64,000 bases of DNA from Clostridia bacterium (GTDB lineage Bacteria > Bacillota_A > Clostridia > Christensenellales > Aristaeellaceae), in contig JAFXSH010000069.1 of assembly GCA_017525805.1 (NCBI GenBank), forward strand, positions 1 to 64,000, read 5' to 3'. The translations under genes were made by a program, and so were the position numbers. This document shows, piece by piece, positions 14,800 through 22,846 of the stretch; position 1 is the first letter of the stretch; each line of letters opens with the position of its first letter. A model generated the notes under the pieces. That model searched no databases. It worked only from the letters and a program-made list of their open reading frames with translations, and was not told the DNA's origin.

Positions 14800-15157
14800 A
14801 TGCTCTCCTTCCGTCTTCGCTGATTGCCATAATTCCCTGATCTGTCCTGGCAAACAACTGCGGGTAATAGAAGAACTTCTCATACTTCTCCACCATATCA
14901 TTAGGTAGATCCGTAAAGTCTTCTGCGTCGATTCCGCAGACGAAAAACGTACCAGCGATAACGTCTACGCCGGGAATTAGGCGGTTGAGCTCATAGCCTT
15001 TGAGCTTGCCCTCCTCATCACAAACGATGGCAATTCTATCCTCGAAGGGATAAATGGCCTGAATATCCCCGCCAACGACGCGCTGCATTTCCTCCAGCTT
15101 ATGGGGGATGTCCGCCCTCTTCGGGCGTTTCCTAGGTTCCACAATCAAAATCTTCAT
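14789..15157 (-). CDS. DUF3846 family protein
   Basis: 122 aa starting MKILIVEPRKRPK. The pattern LEEMQRVVGGDIQAIYPFEDRIAIVCDEEGKLKGYELNR and AGTFFVCGIDAEDFTDL is characteristic of DUF3846, a widespread phage/mobile-element family with no known biochemical role. ATG 15157 has AGGAGGA upstream; the longer frame to 15190 would overlap the promoter at 15189-15218. It lies between the polymerase gene and the small acidic gene. Confidence 0.8.
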   Translation of the reverse strand: MKILIVEPRKRPKRADIPHKLEEMQRVVGGDIQAIYPFEDRIAIVCDEEGKLKGYELNRLIPGVDVIAGTFFVCGIDAEDFTDLPNDMVEKYEKFFYYPQLFARTDQGIMAISEDGRRAFVR

Positions 15158-15188
15158 GGGTGATCCTCCTTTTGTGAATTTGCAGCCC

Positions 15189-15218
15189 ATATATCACTCT
15201 GAAGGTGCTGCTTATCAA
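15189..15218 (-). promoter_or_regulatory. Promoter-like element before DUF3846
   Basis: On the minus strand: TTGATA, 16-base spacer ending AGAG, then TGATATAT. It has the layout of the elements at 407, 2553, 3873 and 6609. Confidence 0.55.
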
Positions 15219-15262
15219 GCGATCAAATTGATAAATTTCTGATAAATCGGAGCCATGCCGAT

Positions 15263-17230
15263 TCACATCTTTCGGTAGTAAGAGAGCTCGTCACCGTCAG
15301 CGCGCAGAGGAAGATCAGATGCCCATGAGGGCGGAATACCCATGATCCGGCAGGCGTCTTCCAGGCTTCCTTGTCCGTAGGGTACTTCCAGGATCACTTC
15401 ATCATGCACATGGAAAACGATGTGGTATCCTGCTGCTTCCAGAGCCAGCATGGAGTTGGCGAGTATATCTCGGGCGACGGCCTGAGTCAAATTCTCCACG
15501 AGCTTGCCGCCGAAGGTCTCGGTCAGAACCATCTTGCCTGTTCCATTGGGCATGTAATAGCCGAGGCTGGTGTTGCCGAATCGGTTGTCGGTATAGCAGA
15601 TCCCCTGGTAGCACAGATCCCGCCCGGAAGGCAGCCGCATGAACATGTTGCTGTTCTTCCAAAAGAGGACCGCTTTGCCGATAGGTACGGTGACCCTCTC
15701 ATCGACAACCTTCCTGGCCGCCCGTTCCATGTCATACCAGTAATTGACGATGTGAGGATTGGCCCGCCGCCAGGCTTCCACAATGTCCTGCAGTTCTTCA
15801 TCCGGCATGGCCGCACCCATGTTCTTCATGGCGCCGACACCGCCGCCATAACCGCAGGCAAGCGTTGCCTGTTTGCCCTTTTGCCGGTATTCATAGTTGG
15901 GGTTCCCTTTGACAATGGTGTCAGCGGGGACATGATACATGCGGGCAGCGGTGGCTTCATAAATTTTGCCCTTGCCCCGGAATTCTTCAAGCACCCATTC
16001 CTCGCCGGCCAGCCAGGCCAGCGTCCGGGCTTCGATGGCAGAAAAGTCAGCCACCAGGAAGCGACACCCATCCTTGGGAATCAGCGCGGTGCGGATCAGC
16101 TCGGAGAGGGTGTTGGGAACGGAGCCATAGAGCATTTCCACCAGTTCTTCATCTCCGCATTTCACCACACTCTTGGCAGCATCCAGATCGGGCAAGTGGT
16201 TCTGGGGAACGTTCTGAAGCTGGACCAGACGACCCGCCCAGCGCCCTGTCCTGGACGCACCGTAAAACTGCGTGACGCCATGGATCCTGCCATCTTTGCA
16301 GACGGTTCGCGCCATAGCTTCATACTTTTTCACGGAGGTCTTGGAGAGTTCCAGTCGGAGGTGGAGCAGTTCACCCACAATGCCCTCGGCATCCTTTGCC
16401 TTTTCCTGTACCACTTTCTTGGCCAGCGTTTCCATGGGCATGTCCTGATCAGCCAGCCATGCTTTGAGCTGCACCACGCTGGATGGATTTTCAAGACCCG
16501 TGATCTCCTGTGCCCGCTGGTAGGCTTTCTGGGTGAATTCGCTGTCCACAATGAGGGCGGCACGTACCAGCTGCTTGTCTATGCGGACACCTCGGTCGTT
16601 GATGATCTGATCCAGCGCGTATAAATCCCATTCCAGCTGCGGCAGAGGATATTTTTCCAGTGCTCTGACCACGGCGTGTTCCGTTTCCACATCCTGCCGA
16701 TTGTACTTTTTATACAGCTCCCATTTTTCTGGGGCATTGCCGGGAAGGTTCCGGGTGCGGCCGCCATTGGCTGTGGTCGCTTTACAGGGAACCGAAAAGT
16801 AGCGGATCAGGTCTTTACCTTCCTCCAACTTCCGTTCCGTCAGGTTCAGCGCGACGGCAACGTCGGCCAGCTTGCCCGGTAGGGTCAGGTAGTTGGCCAT
16901 GATCATGCTGCAGCGCCATTGATGGGGGTCCAGCCAGTGCCCGAGGTAACGGGAGAAGCACACCCGCTCAAACTGAGCGTTGTGAGCGACCTTCAGCACG
17001 TTGGGATCTTCCAGGGAGGACAGAAACTCTGTGGGAAGAGCCTCACCGCAGGCCAGATCGATGGTGATCAGTTCCTCGTCATCATACCCGTAGGTGACAA
17101 TGAGAATTTGAAAGTCAGTGGACTGGCTGTAGCGGTACACACCGCACTTGGGAAGCGGCCGGGAAGAGTAAGTCTCGATATCGATGAACATTAATCTCTT
17201 CCCTGTTGGATTTCTTACCGGCAACGTCAT
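15263..17230 (-). CDS. Phage PolA-type DNA polymerase with 3'-5' exonuclease
   Basis: Family A polymerase of 655 aa. Exonuclease motifs: IDIETYSS (about residues 16-23), AHNAQFE (near 83) and YNRQDVETE (near 174). Polymerase motif A is DFSAIEARTLAWLAGE (near 395), motif B RQKGKQATLACGYGGG (near 447) and motif C HVHDEV (near 604). No 5'-nuclease domain, as usual in phage versions. The ATG at 17230 has a modest GAGGTG site. The motif B sequence TLAC-GYGGG is uninterrupted here, while the prophage 2 relative has an intein end at exactly that Cys. The HEPN/MNT cassette starts 88 bases away on the opposite strand. Confidence 0.95.
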   Translation of the reverse strand: MTLPVRNPTGKRLMFIDIETYSSRPLPKCGVYRYSQSTDFQILIVTYGYDDEELITIDLACGEALPTEFLSSLEDPNVLKVAHNAQFERVCFSRYLGHWLDPHQWRCSMIMANYLTLPGKLADVAVALNLTERKLEEGKDLIRYFSVPCKATTANGGRTRNLPGNAPEKWELYKKYNRQDVETEHAVVRALEKYPLPQLEWDLYALDQIINDRGVRIDKQLVRAALIVDSEFTQKAYQRAQEITGLENPSSVVQLKAWLADQDMPMETLAKKVVQEKAKDAEGIVGELLHLRLELSKTSVKKYEAMARTVCKDGRIHGVTQFYGASRTGRWAGRLVQLQNVPQNHLPDLDAAKSVVKCGDEELVEMLYGSVPNTLSELIRTALIPKDGCRFLVADFSAIEARTLAWLAGEEWVLEEFRGKGKIYEATAARMYHVPADTIVKGNPNYEYRQKGKQATLACGYGGGVGAMKNMGAAMPDEELQDIVEAWRRANPHIVNYWYDMERAARKVVDERVTVPIGKAVLFWKNSNMFMRLPSGRDLCYQGICYTDNRFGNTSLGYYMPNGTGKMVLTETFGGKLVENLTQAVARDILANSMLALEAAGYHIVFHVHDEVILEVPYGQGSLEDACRIMGIPPSWASDLPLRADGDELSYYRKM

Positions 17231-17252
17231 GATGTGACACCTCGAAAAGTAG

Positions 17253-17281
17253 TTGATTGCTGGCTCATATTAGGGTATAAT
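17253..17281 (+). promoter_or_regulatory. Promoter of the MNT/HEPN pair
   Basis: TTGATT, 17-base spacer, TATAAT. Confidence 0.75.
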
Positions 17282-17317
17282 AAACGTGGAAAGAAGTATG
17301 AGGAGGGTGACAAGCAG

Positions 17318-17617
17318 ATGTCTGAAGCATACACTGTTGATCAGCTCAAGCGTGTGCTTGTGCCGATTTTTCAAAAGAATAAAGTCCGCAAGGCTATCCT
17401 TTTTGGCTCCTATGGGAAGGGCCAGGCAACAGTACACAGTGATGTTGATCTGCTTGTGGACAGTGGCCTTAAGGGATTGGCTTTCTTTGGGTTGATGGAT
17501 GATATCTGCGAGTCACTTGAATGTGAAGTTGATCTGATCGATATTTATGACGTTATCCCGAACTCCCGTGTAGATCGTGAAATCAAAGATACAGGAGTTG
17601 TGATCTATGAACAGTAA
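17318..17617 (+). CDS. MNT-type nucleotidyltransferase antitoxin
   Basis: 99 aa minimal nucleotidyltransferase. ILFGSYGKGQATVHSDVDLLVD (about residues 27-48) carries the GSxxxG and DxD catalytic pattern. In type VII systems MNT proteins silence a HEPN RNase by adding nucleotides. ATG 17318 has AGGAGGG upstream; the frame is open further up to 17234 but without a site. Its end overlaps the HEPN start by 11 bases. Confidence 0.9.
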   Translation: MSEAYTVDQLKRVLVPIFQKNKVRKAILFGSYGKGQATVHSDVDLLVDSGLKGLAFFGLMDDICESLECEVDLIDIYDVIPNSRVDREIKDTGVVIYEQ

Positions 17618-17930
17618 GTATGATCAGATCAGCAGAAAAATCGCAGACCATGTGCGTTTGACCTTGGAGTATTGCTGCGGTGTTACCTATGAAGAATTTT
17701 TGAATAATAGAATGCTGCAGGATGCCTGCATTTTTAATATTCTTCAAGTTGGTGAATTGGCCGCACGGGCAATAGAATACGGATTAGATCAAGAACACCC
17801 GGAAATCATGTGGCGACAGATGCGAGGGATGCGAAACAGAATCGTTCATGATTACGAGGGCATTCGGTTGGGCATCGTATGGGATACAATCCATGATGAT
17901 TTCCCTGAATTACTAAAACTCATTCAATAA
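17607..17930 (+). CDS. HEPN-domain toxin (DUF86 type)
   Basis: 107 aa, all helical. MRNRIVHDYEGI (about residues 78-89) contains the RNxxxH RNase signature of HEPN toxins; LQVGELAARAIEYGL is the usual preceding helix. It is coupled to the MNT gene by overlap. The pair lies antisense within the prophage 1 replication operon, between the polymerase and a DUF2815 relic, and has no counterpart at the same place in prophage 2. Confidence 0.9.
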   Translation: MNSKYDQISRKIADHVRLTLEYCCGVTYEEFLNNRMLQDACIFNILQVGELAARAIEYGLDQEHPEIMWRQMRGMRNRIVHDYEGIRLGIVWDTIHDDFPELLKLIQ

Positions 17931-17984
17931 GAGTTTGATCGCCGTACATCACCTTATCAAGTGATGCGCGGCATTTTTAGATGC

Positions 17985-18157
17985 ATTAGCTGAGAAAAAC
18001 GTCCCCGTCATCGGCGTCCAGGGTATCGAACTCATCTTTGGTGCGAACATGGCCATTGAGAGGCTCGCCGTATGCCCAGAACTGCACGCTACATAGGCCG
18101 GATCATCCGGGCGTTCCTTATCGCCATTCTGTAAAGGCAGTCTGAGGTTGGGCGGGA
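17985..18157 (-). pseudogene. Relic of a third DUF2815 gene
   Basis: Minus-strand sequence resembles two separate parts of DUF2815 (19679-20218): the C-terminal end (around 17985-18090) joined directly to the segment NLRLPLQNGDKERPDDPAY (around 18100-18157), with the middle missing. The rest of 17931-18305 shows no gene. Confidence 0.65.
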
Positions 18158-18243
18158 ATAACAGGACGTTGAAACGCTCTTGTGCAAAGATGTGTAGTTT
18201 AACAATAATTATGCAGAATATAATGCGAAATTTGAGCATTGCA

Positions 18244-18272
18244 TTGCATTGTTTTCTGATTTGTGGTAAACT
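18244..18272 (+). promoter_or_regulatory. Promoter of the DUF4143 ATPase gene
   Basis: TTGCAT, 17-base spacer with TGG just before the -10, then TAAACT. Confidence 0.55.
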
Positions 18273-18305
18273 ATACTTCAGAGATACAGGAAAGGAGGAA
18301 CATGG

Positions 18306-19619
18306 ATGTATCGAAAAGTATCCGAGTATCTCAAGCAGTGGAAGGAAAGCCCATATCGGAAGCCGCTGTTAATTCAAGGAGCGAGGCAGGTTGGAAAAAC
18401 CTATTCTGTCCTCGAATTCGGGAAAAGCTGCTATGACAATGTTGCCTACTTCAATTTTCAAACGAGTTCATCTCTGACGAAGACGTTTGAAGAGGATATC
18501 AGTCCATCTTATCTTCTCCCGATCCTTTCCCATATCAGTGGACAGACGATAACGAAAGGCCAGACGCTGATTGTATTTGATGAGATCCAACTGTGTGAGC
18601 GCGCGCTGACTTCGTTGAAGTACTTCTGTGAGGAGGCGCCAGAGTACCATGTGATCGCTGCGGGCAGTTTGCTGGGTGTAGCAGTGAACCGCCAGAAGAA
18701 TGCATTTCCAGTAGGGAAAGTGGATCGATATACCATGTACCCTATGGATCTGGAGGAATTCTTGCTGGCTGTTGGTGAGGGGGACTTTGTTCATCGAGTT
18801 CACGCATACTACGATGAAAACAAACCTATGCCTGCTGCGCTTCATGAGGCAGGCCTCAAACGCTACCGCCAGTACCTGGTGATCGGAGGCATGCCGGAAG
18901 CGGTCTCTCGGTTTGTCGATACACAAGACTATGTTCAGGTTCGTCATATTCAGGATACGATCCAAATGGATTACCTGGACGACATGAGCAAGTATCAGGA
19001 CAGTGCCAACGAGATCAAGAAGACACGACTGACTTATAGCACGATTGCGGTTCAGCTTTCCAAGAAGAACAAGCGGTTCCAGTATAAGCTACTGAAAACA
19101 GGTGCAAGAGCTGCTGAGTATGAAAACGCCATACAGTGGCTGGTTACTGCCCATCTGGTTTATCAGCTCTATCGGGCAGAACAGATACAAAAGCCACTGG
19201 AAAACTACAAGGACATTGACGATTTCAAGATCTACCTTTCCGATATGGGCCTGCTTTGTGCTCAGAAGGACCTCCGGCCCAACGACATCTTCTTCATGGA
19301 GCAGGAGCTTGAGGATTTCAAAGGTGGACTCACCGAGAATTATGTCCGTTGCCAATTGACAGCTAGCGGATTCAAGACCTTCTATTGGCGCAATGACAAG
19401 GGGACAAAGGAAGTGGATTTCATCATTCCCATAGAAGGCAGGCTGATCCCGGTTGAAGTCAAGAGTTCAGAGAACAATAAATCAGATAGCCTGCAGGAGT
19501 ATGTGAAGCTCTTCAAGCCGGATTACTCCATTCGTATTTCGGAGAAAAACTTCGGATTTGAAGGTGGAATCAAAGCCATTCCTCTATACGCTGCTTTTTG
19601 CCTGACACAGGAAAACTGA
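18306..19619 (+). CDS. AAA_14/DUF4143 ATP-binding protein
   Basis: 437 aa. Walker A LIQGARQVGKTYSVLE (residues 22-37), Walker B TLIVFDEIQLCERALTSLKYF (near 86-106), and GGMPEAVSRF (near 197) are the signatures of this AAA family. The C-terminal DUF4143 domain ends in a PD-(D/E)XK-like core (KEVDFIIPIEGRLIPVEVKSS). Such proteins are common accessory ATPases of gut bacteria with an unproven role, sometimes suggested as defence or toxin-like. AAGGAGG precedes ATG 18306. It has its own promoter and terminator and lies antisense to the prophage operon, so it is inserted cargo. Confidence 0.9.
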   Translation: MYRKVSEYLKQWKESPYRKPLLIQGARQVGKTYSVLEFGKSCYDNVAYFNFQTSSSLTKTFEEDISPSYLLPILSHISGQTITKGQTLIVFDEIQLCERALTSLKYFCEEAPEYHVIAAGSLLGVAVNRQKNAFPVGKVDRYTMYPMDLEEFLLAVGEGDFVHRVHAYYDENKPMPAALHEAGLKRYRQYLVIGGMPEAVSRFVDTQDYVQVRHIQDTIQMDYLDDMSKYQDSANEIKKTRLTYSTIAVQLSKKNKRFQYKLLKTGARAAEYENAIQWLVTAHLVYQLYRAEQIQKPLENYKDIDDFKIYLSDMGLLCAQKDLRPNDIFFMEQELEDFKGGLTENYVRCQLTASGFKTFYWRNDKGTKEVDFIIPIEGRLIPVEVKSSENNKSDSLQEYVKLFKPDYSIRISEKNFGFEGGIKAIPLYAAFCLTQEN

Positions 19620-19635
19620 ACCCATATGGATGGTA

Positions 19636-19676
19636 GGAGCCGTGCATCTCTTTCGGAATACACGGCTCCGTTTTTT
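19636..19676 (+). terminator. Terminator of the DUF4143 gene
   Basis: A perfect 9-bp stem (GGAGCCGTG / CACGGCTCC) and a six-T run. Confidence 0.85.
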
Positions 19677-19678
19677 GA

Positions 19679-20218
19679 TCAGATGAGGAAATCATCCTCG
19701 TCGTCTGCATCCAACGCATCGAACTCATCCTCAGCGCGGATGCGGCCATTGAGAGGTTCGCCGTCTTCCCAGAACTGGACATTGCCCAGGCCGGCGCCGA
19801 TGCCGCGGTTGCCGTTGGTGTTAAAGGGGTAGAAGTTGATGCTAACCCGAATGTAGCAGCCGGAGTAGACCACGGTGGGATCGGTGATGGGAACGCGCTT
19901 GCGGTCCACGATGCCGGGGCGTTCGATGGAGTTGCAGTTGATGAAGTAGCTGTCGGCATAGGCCGCATCATCCGGACGCTCCTCATCGCCATCCCGAAGG
20001 GGCAGCTTGAGGTTGGGCGGGATCTTTCCGTTCCACTTGCTGACGCCGATCTGCTTGGCTTCCTCGATGGCTGCGCGGATCTTTCCGATGGTCTCAGTAT
20101 CGGCCTTGGGGATGATGATGGAGATGGAATACTTGGGGTCAGAGCCGTTGGTGGAATGAGGCTCAAAGATGTGAACGTAGGAACCGCGGCACTTGCCGGT
20201 GATAACCTTGGTGGACAT
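19679..20218 (-). CDS. DUF2815 phage protein, likely ssDNA-binding
   Basis: 179 aa. The pattern VITGKCRGSYVHIFEPHSTNGSDPKYSISIIIPKAD, RPDDAAYADSYFINCNS and YSGCYIRVSINFYPFNTNGNRGIGAGLGNVQF is diagnostic of DUF2815, thought to act like a single-strand binding protein in phage replication. The acidic C-terminal tail (EDEFDALDADDEDDFLI) resembles SSB tails that recruit partners. It starts 36 bases after DUF2800, its usual partner. Prophage 2 has this gene split by an inversion. Confidence 0.9.
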   Translation of the reverse strand: MSTKVITGKCRGSYVHIFEPHSTNGSDPKYSISIIIPKADTETIGKIRAAIEEAKQIGVSKWNGKIPPNLKLPLRDGDEERPDDAAYADSYFINCNSIERPGIVDRKRVPITDPTVVYSGCYIRVSINFYPFNTNGNRGIGAGLGNVQFWEDGEPLNGRIRAEDEFDALDADDEDDFLI

Positions 20219-20254
20219 AATGAATTCCTTTCTGCCATGACAGGCGTTGTGATG

Positions 20255-21436
20255 TTACTCCGCGAAGTCTGCTTCGGCGGAGGAGAGGGGCTTGCGGCGG
20301 TCGGAGAGGGGCGCCAATTCAGGCTTGCCTTCGGGCTTGAACACGTAGGGACTGACCACATCATTGAAGGCTTTCTTTCCTATGGCCTTCTCCAGATCGG
20401 AGATGCCCAGGAGCGTGGTCTTGTAGATGTTGGTGAACCCGGCCTCAGTGCATGCGCGGATCACGTCGGCGTCGTTGGTATACTTGCGCTTGGTGACGCC
20501 AGCCACCAGCTTGTAGCCCGGCCAGGTCTTTCCGTTTTCAGCCTGGGCGGTGGCATAGGCCAGCAGGTCCTCCACCCATTTGGCAAGGTTCTGCGCCACG
20601 GGCAGAATGTCAGCGATCTCTTCGTCGGTGAGGAGATCGGCCTCCTTGAAGTCCCGCTTGGCCAGTTCCATGAAGTATTCGCTGCGCTTGCGGCAGATGT
20701 GGCGGGCCTTGCAGAACCGGCAGTGTTCTCCAGCCTTGAATTCGCCCTTGCCTTCAACAGCCAGCCGGGCCGTGGGCGCAACCTCGGTCTTCGCCCAGCG
20801 GAGTAGGGCCTCCGGGGTAATCTCAAACGAAGAGGTGTTGTTCAGCCTGGGCTGCACGATGCTCATGCGCACCGTGTGGATATCATAGAGGGCATCGAAT
20901 TCCAGGAGACCCGCCAGGGCGTAAAGCATTAACTGAGGATTGTGGTCGGCATCCACTCGGACGCCGCGGCCGCCTTTGAAGTCAATGATCTCCAGCACAC
21001 CATCGCCAACGATCAGCAGGTCGCCTGTGCCGAAGCCGTCGGGTACGATTTCCGAATAGTCCAGACGGTGTTCCACCAGGATCAGCGGATCAGGGCAGGA
21101 CGCCTTCACCGCCTCGATGATTTCGATGCAGAACTGCACATACTCATCGGTGACCGACTCGGCCTCATCCGAATAGAAATCATTGTCTTTGTGCTCCTGG
21201 AATTGCGCCTCCAGCACATCGGGAGCAATGTCGCCCAGGTAACGGTGGAGCTTTAGCTCACACAGCTCATGGAGAAAGGTGCCTTCCTCGGCATAGACCG
21301 TGGGCTGATCAGAAAACTGCTCCGACAGTCGGACGGAGGGTGGACAGGCCAGCCAGCGGTGGGCGCTGGAGGCGGAGAGCATGGCATGGGCGCGGTGGGC
21401 GTGATCCACCTCTTGGGTAGGAATAAACTCAGACAA
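20255..21436 (-). CDS. DUF2800 phage nuclease-like protein
   Basis: 393 aa from a TTG start that overlaps the upstream stop by eight bases and follows GGAGG. LSASSAHRWLACPPSVRLSEQ and AEEGTFLHELCELKL near the N terminus, GTGDLLIVGDGVLEIIDFKGG in the middle and a Cys cluster (CRFCKARHICRKR) are the Cas4/RecB-like PD-(D/E)XK plan: the Asp, then Asp-x-Lys, and cysteines that may hold an iron-sulphur cluster. It probably processes DNA ends during recombination with DUF2815. Confidence 0.85.
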   Translation of the reverse strand: MSEFIPTQEVDHAHRAHAMLSASSAHRWLACPPSVRLSEQFSDQPTVYAEEGTFLHELCELKLHRYLGDIAPDVLEAQFQEHKDNDFYSDEAESVTDEYVQFCIEIIEAVKASCPDPLILVEHRLDYSEIVPDGFGTGDLLIVGDGVLEIIDFKGGRGVRVDADHNPQLMLYALAGLLEFDALYDIHTVRMSIVQPRLNNTSSFEITPEALLRWAKTEVAPTARLAVEGKGEFKAGEHCRFCKARHICRKRSEYFMELAKRDFKEADLLTDEEIADILPVAQNLAKWVEDLLAYATAQAENGKTWPGYKLVAGVTKRKYTNDADVIRACTEAGFTNIYKTTLLGISDLEKAIGKKAFNDVVSPYVFKPEGKPELAPLSDRRKPLSSAEADFAE

Positions 21437-21845
21437 TAGCGGCGACCTCCTTCTGGAAATCGAAGTAGGCCGAGAGAGGCAGTTCGGTGAGCTTGCTGGC
21501 GCCATGCTTCTGAAGCAGCGCCTTCATCTGCGCCTTATGCTCCTTGGTCTGTGCCTTGGAGGCAGCCAGGGCGCGCAGCGTGGGCAGATCCAACGTGATG
21601 ATCTCTCCGGTTTCCGGATCGATGCGCTCGTTGGGCGCGAGACCGTTTCCGTTGGAAGGCGAATGCGGAGCAGTGTCAGGAGCGGGGGGGTTGGCGTGCG
21701 CTTCAGCCGTCTGAGCTGAGCTGCCTGCGCTGGCGGTGGCCGCTTCGGTATCGTTGTCCGCCATGCACTGGCAGATAGCCTCCAGGTCATCGGCAACAGA
21801 GCGAATGTCCGTGACCAGGTCGAGGAGCAATTTGGTTTTCGACAT
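21429..21845 (-). CDS. Phage protein of unknown function (138 aa)
   Basis: MSKTKLLLDLVTDIRSVADDLEAICQCMADN forms an N-terminal helix. A low-complexity Ala/Pro/Ser linker (residues about 35-70) follows, then a C-terminal domain (DLPTLRALAASKAQTKEHKAQMKALLQKHGASKLTELP). Proteins of this shape sit next to DUF2800 in many clostridial prophages; no activity is known. AAGGAGG lies before ATG 21845. Its stop overlaps the DUF2800 start. Confidence 0.7.
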   Translation of the reverse strand: MSKTKLLLDLVTDIRSVADDLEAICQCMADNDTEAATASAGSSAQTAEAHANPPAPDTAPHSPSNGNGLAPNERIDPETGEIITLDLPTLRALAASKAQTKEHKAQMKALLQKHGASKLTELPLSAYFDFQKEVAAIV

Positions 21846-21865
21846 GATATCCTCCTTATGGGAGG

Positions 21866-22279
21866 TCACAGGCAGCACAGAGCAGGCTCCGCCTGGACGG
21901 TAATGCAGCGCCAGTCGGCGAGAACCTGCCGAAGCAGGTAATCGCAGCCGCGCTTGACCCGCGCCCACACCAGTACGGCCTTGACCGCGACGACTATTCC
22001 GATATTGGTCACCTCTTTGATGTAGTAGGCGCCGCCGGAGCAGTAAACCGTCAGGTAAATGCCGTCCTCGTAGCGCACATCGAACTCGGCGATCATGGGA
22101 TAGCTGCCGTCGATATGGCGCTCGATGTATTCGGCCAGGTCCCGCGCCAGCTGGGGAAAGCGGATGAACGCTTTGCCGAGATCGGCGTTGACCTTGCGGA
22201 AACTGTGCCTGCCGGACTTGGTGAAGTCGATGCGGATGCGAAAGATGCTGGTATCGTACTTGGATGCTGCAGTGAACAT
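21866..22279 (-). CDS. Phage protein of unknown function (137 aa)
   Basis: Start ATG 22279 with GGAGG upstream. The sequence alternates strands and short helices (RIRIDFTKSGRHSFRKVNADLGKAFIRFPQLARDLAEYIERHI) and ends with Cys residues. First gene after a 280-base leader that contains a strong terminator hairpin. Unrecognised family; no membrane segment. Confidence 0.6.
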   Translation of the reverse strand: MFTAASKYDTSIFRIRIDFTKSGRHSFRKVNADLGKAFIRFPQLARDLAEYIERHIDGSYPMIAEFDVRYEDGIYLTVYCSGGAYYIKEVTNIGIVVAVKAVLVWARVKRGCDYLLRQVLADWRCITVQAEPALCCL

Positions 22280-22313
22280 GCTGTGACCTCCATTCGTGGG
22301 TTGGTCTTGTGGG

Positions 22314-22350
22314 AAACAAAAGAACCAGGGCGCCGCATACACCCTGGTTC
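22314..22350 (-). terminator. Terminator inside the leader of the early operon
   Basis: Minus strand: perfect 9-bp stem (GAACCAGGG), 11-base loop, then TTTTGTTT. It lies 35 bases before the start codon at 22279, so it can attenuate the DUF2800/DUF2815/polymerase operon. Confidence 0.8.
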
Positions 22351-22562
22351 GTGATCGGCCCACGAAGACAGAGGTATGCCAACTGCAGGTGAAGGGCATA
22401 GCTGTCGCCGTGGGATGAGTACCCATGGGACTAAGCAACCGTTCATCTACAGGACATCCACTGCCGCTCGCGAGTCGGCTTGGAGTTGTCCTCATGTTCC
22501 GGGAAACCGGGAGGCTGCCGTCTGGCTTGGCGGTGCGACCCGGTGCTCCCTGGAACGCTTAA

Positions 22563-22607
22563 AGCATAGCATCCTCCGCAGCCAATGTCACCGACAAATT
22601 CTGTCGG
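22563..22607 (-). promoter_or_regulatory. Early-operon promoter with palindromic operator
   Basis: Minus strand: GTGACA (22586-22591), 17-base spacer, TATGCT (22563-22568). The -35 touches a palindrome CCGACA-N5-TGTCGG at 22591-22607. Spacing is good; the -35 match is moderate. Confidence 0.5.
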
Positions 22608-22728
22608 GAAAAAAGCAGGGAAAGATGCAAAAACAGGCGGCAATAATGACCGTTTGAGTCAAAATAGCCCGATTCTACAAGCAAACACATCAAATTAGGC
22701 AATATATATGCCGTTTCCGCCGCTCTCG

Positions 22729-22749
22729 ACACGACAAAATCTGTCGTGT
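22729..22749. promoter_or_regulatory. Second CGACA-N5-TGTCG palindrome
   Basis: Eight-bp arms (ACACGACA / TGTCGTGT) around AAATC. It shares core and spacing with the palindrome at 22591, 138 bases away, so both may bind one regulator. The 22351-22846 gap holds no other gene. Confidence 0.55.
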
Positions 22750-22846
22750 ACTCCAGAAAAATTTTTTGATATGCTTATGCCGTGGCCAAAAGCGATAAAA
22801 GACCGGCCACCAGTGAAGGTGGTCGGTTCGATAAAGGGAAGGACCA

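Noticed and set aside
15371..16624. 417-codon plus-strand open frame
   Set aside because: Lies wholly antisense to the polymerase, whose motifs are unambiguous.
22351..22495. In-frame N-terminal extension of the 22279 gene to ATG 22495
   Set aside because: The extension runs through the terminator hairpin and lacks family-like sequence; ATG 22279 has GGAGG.
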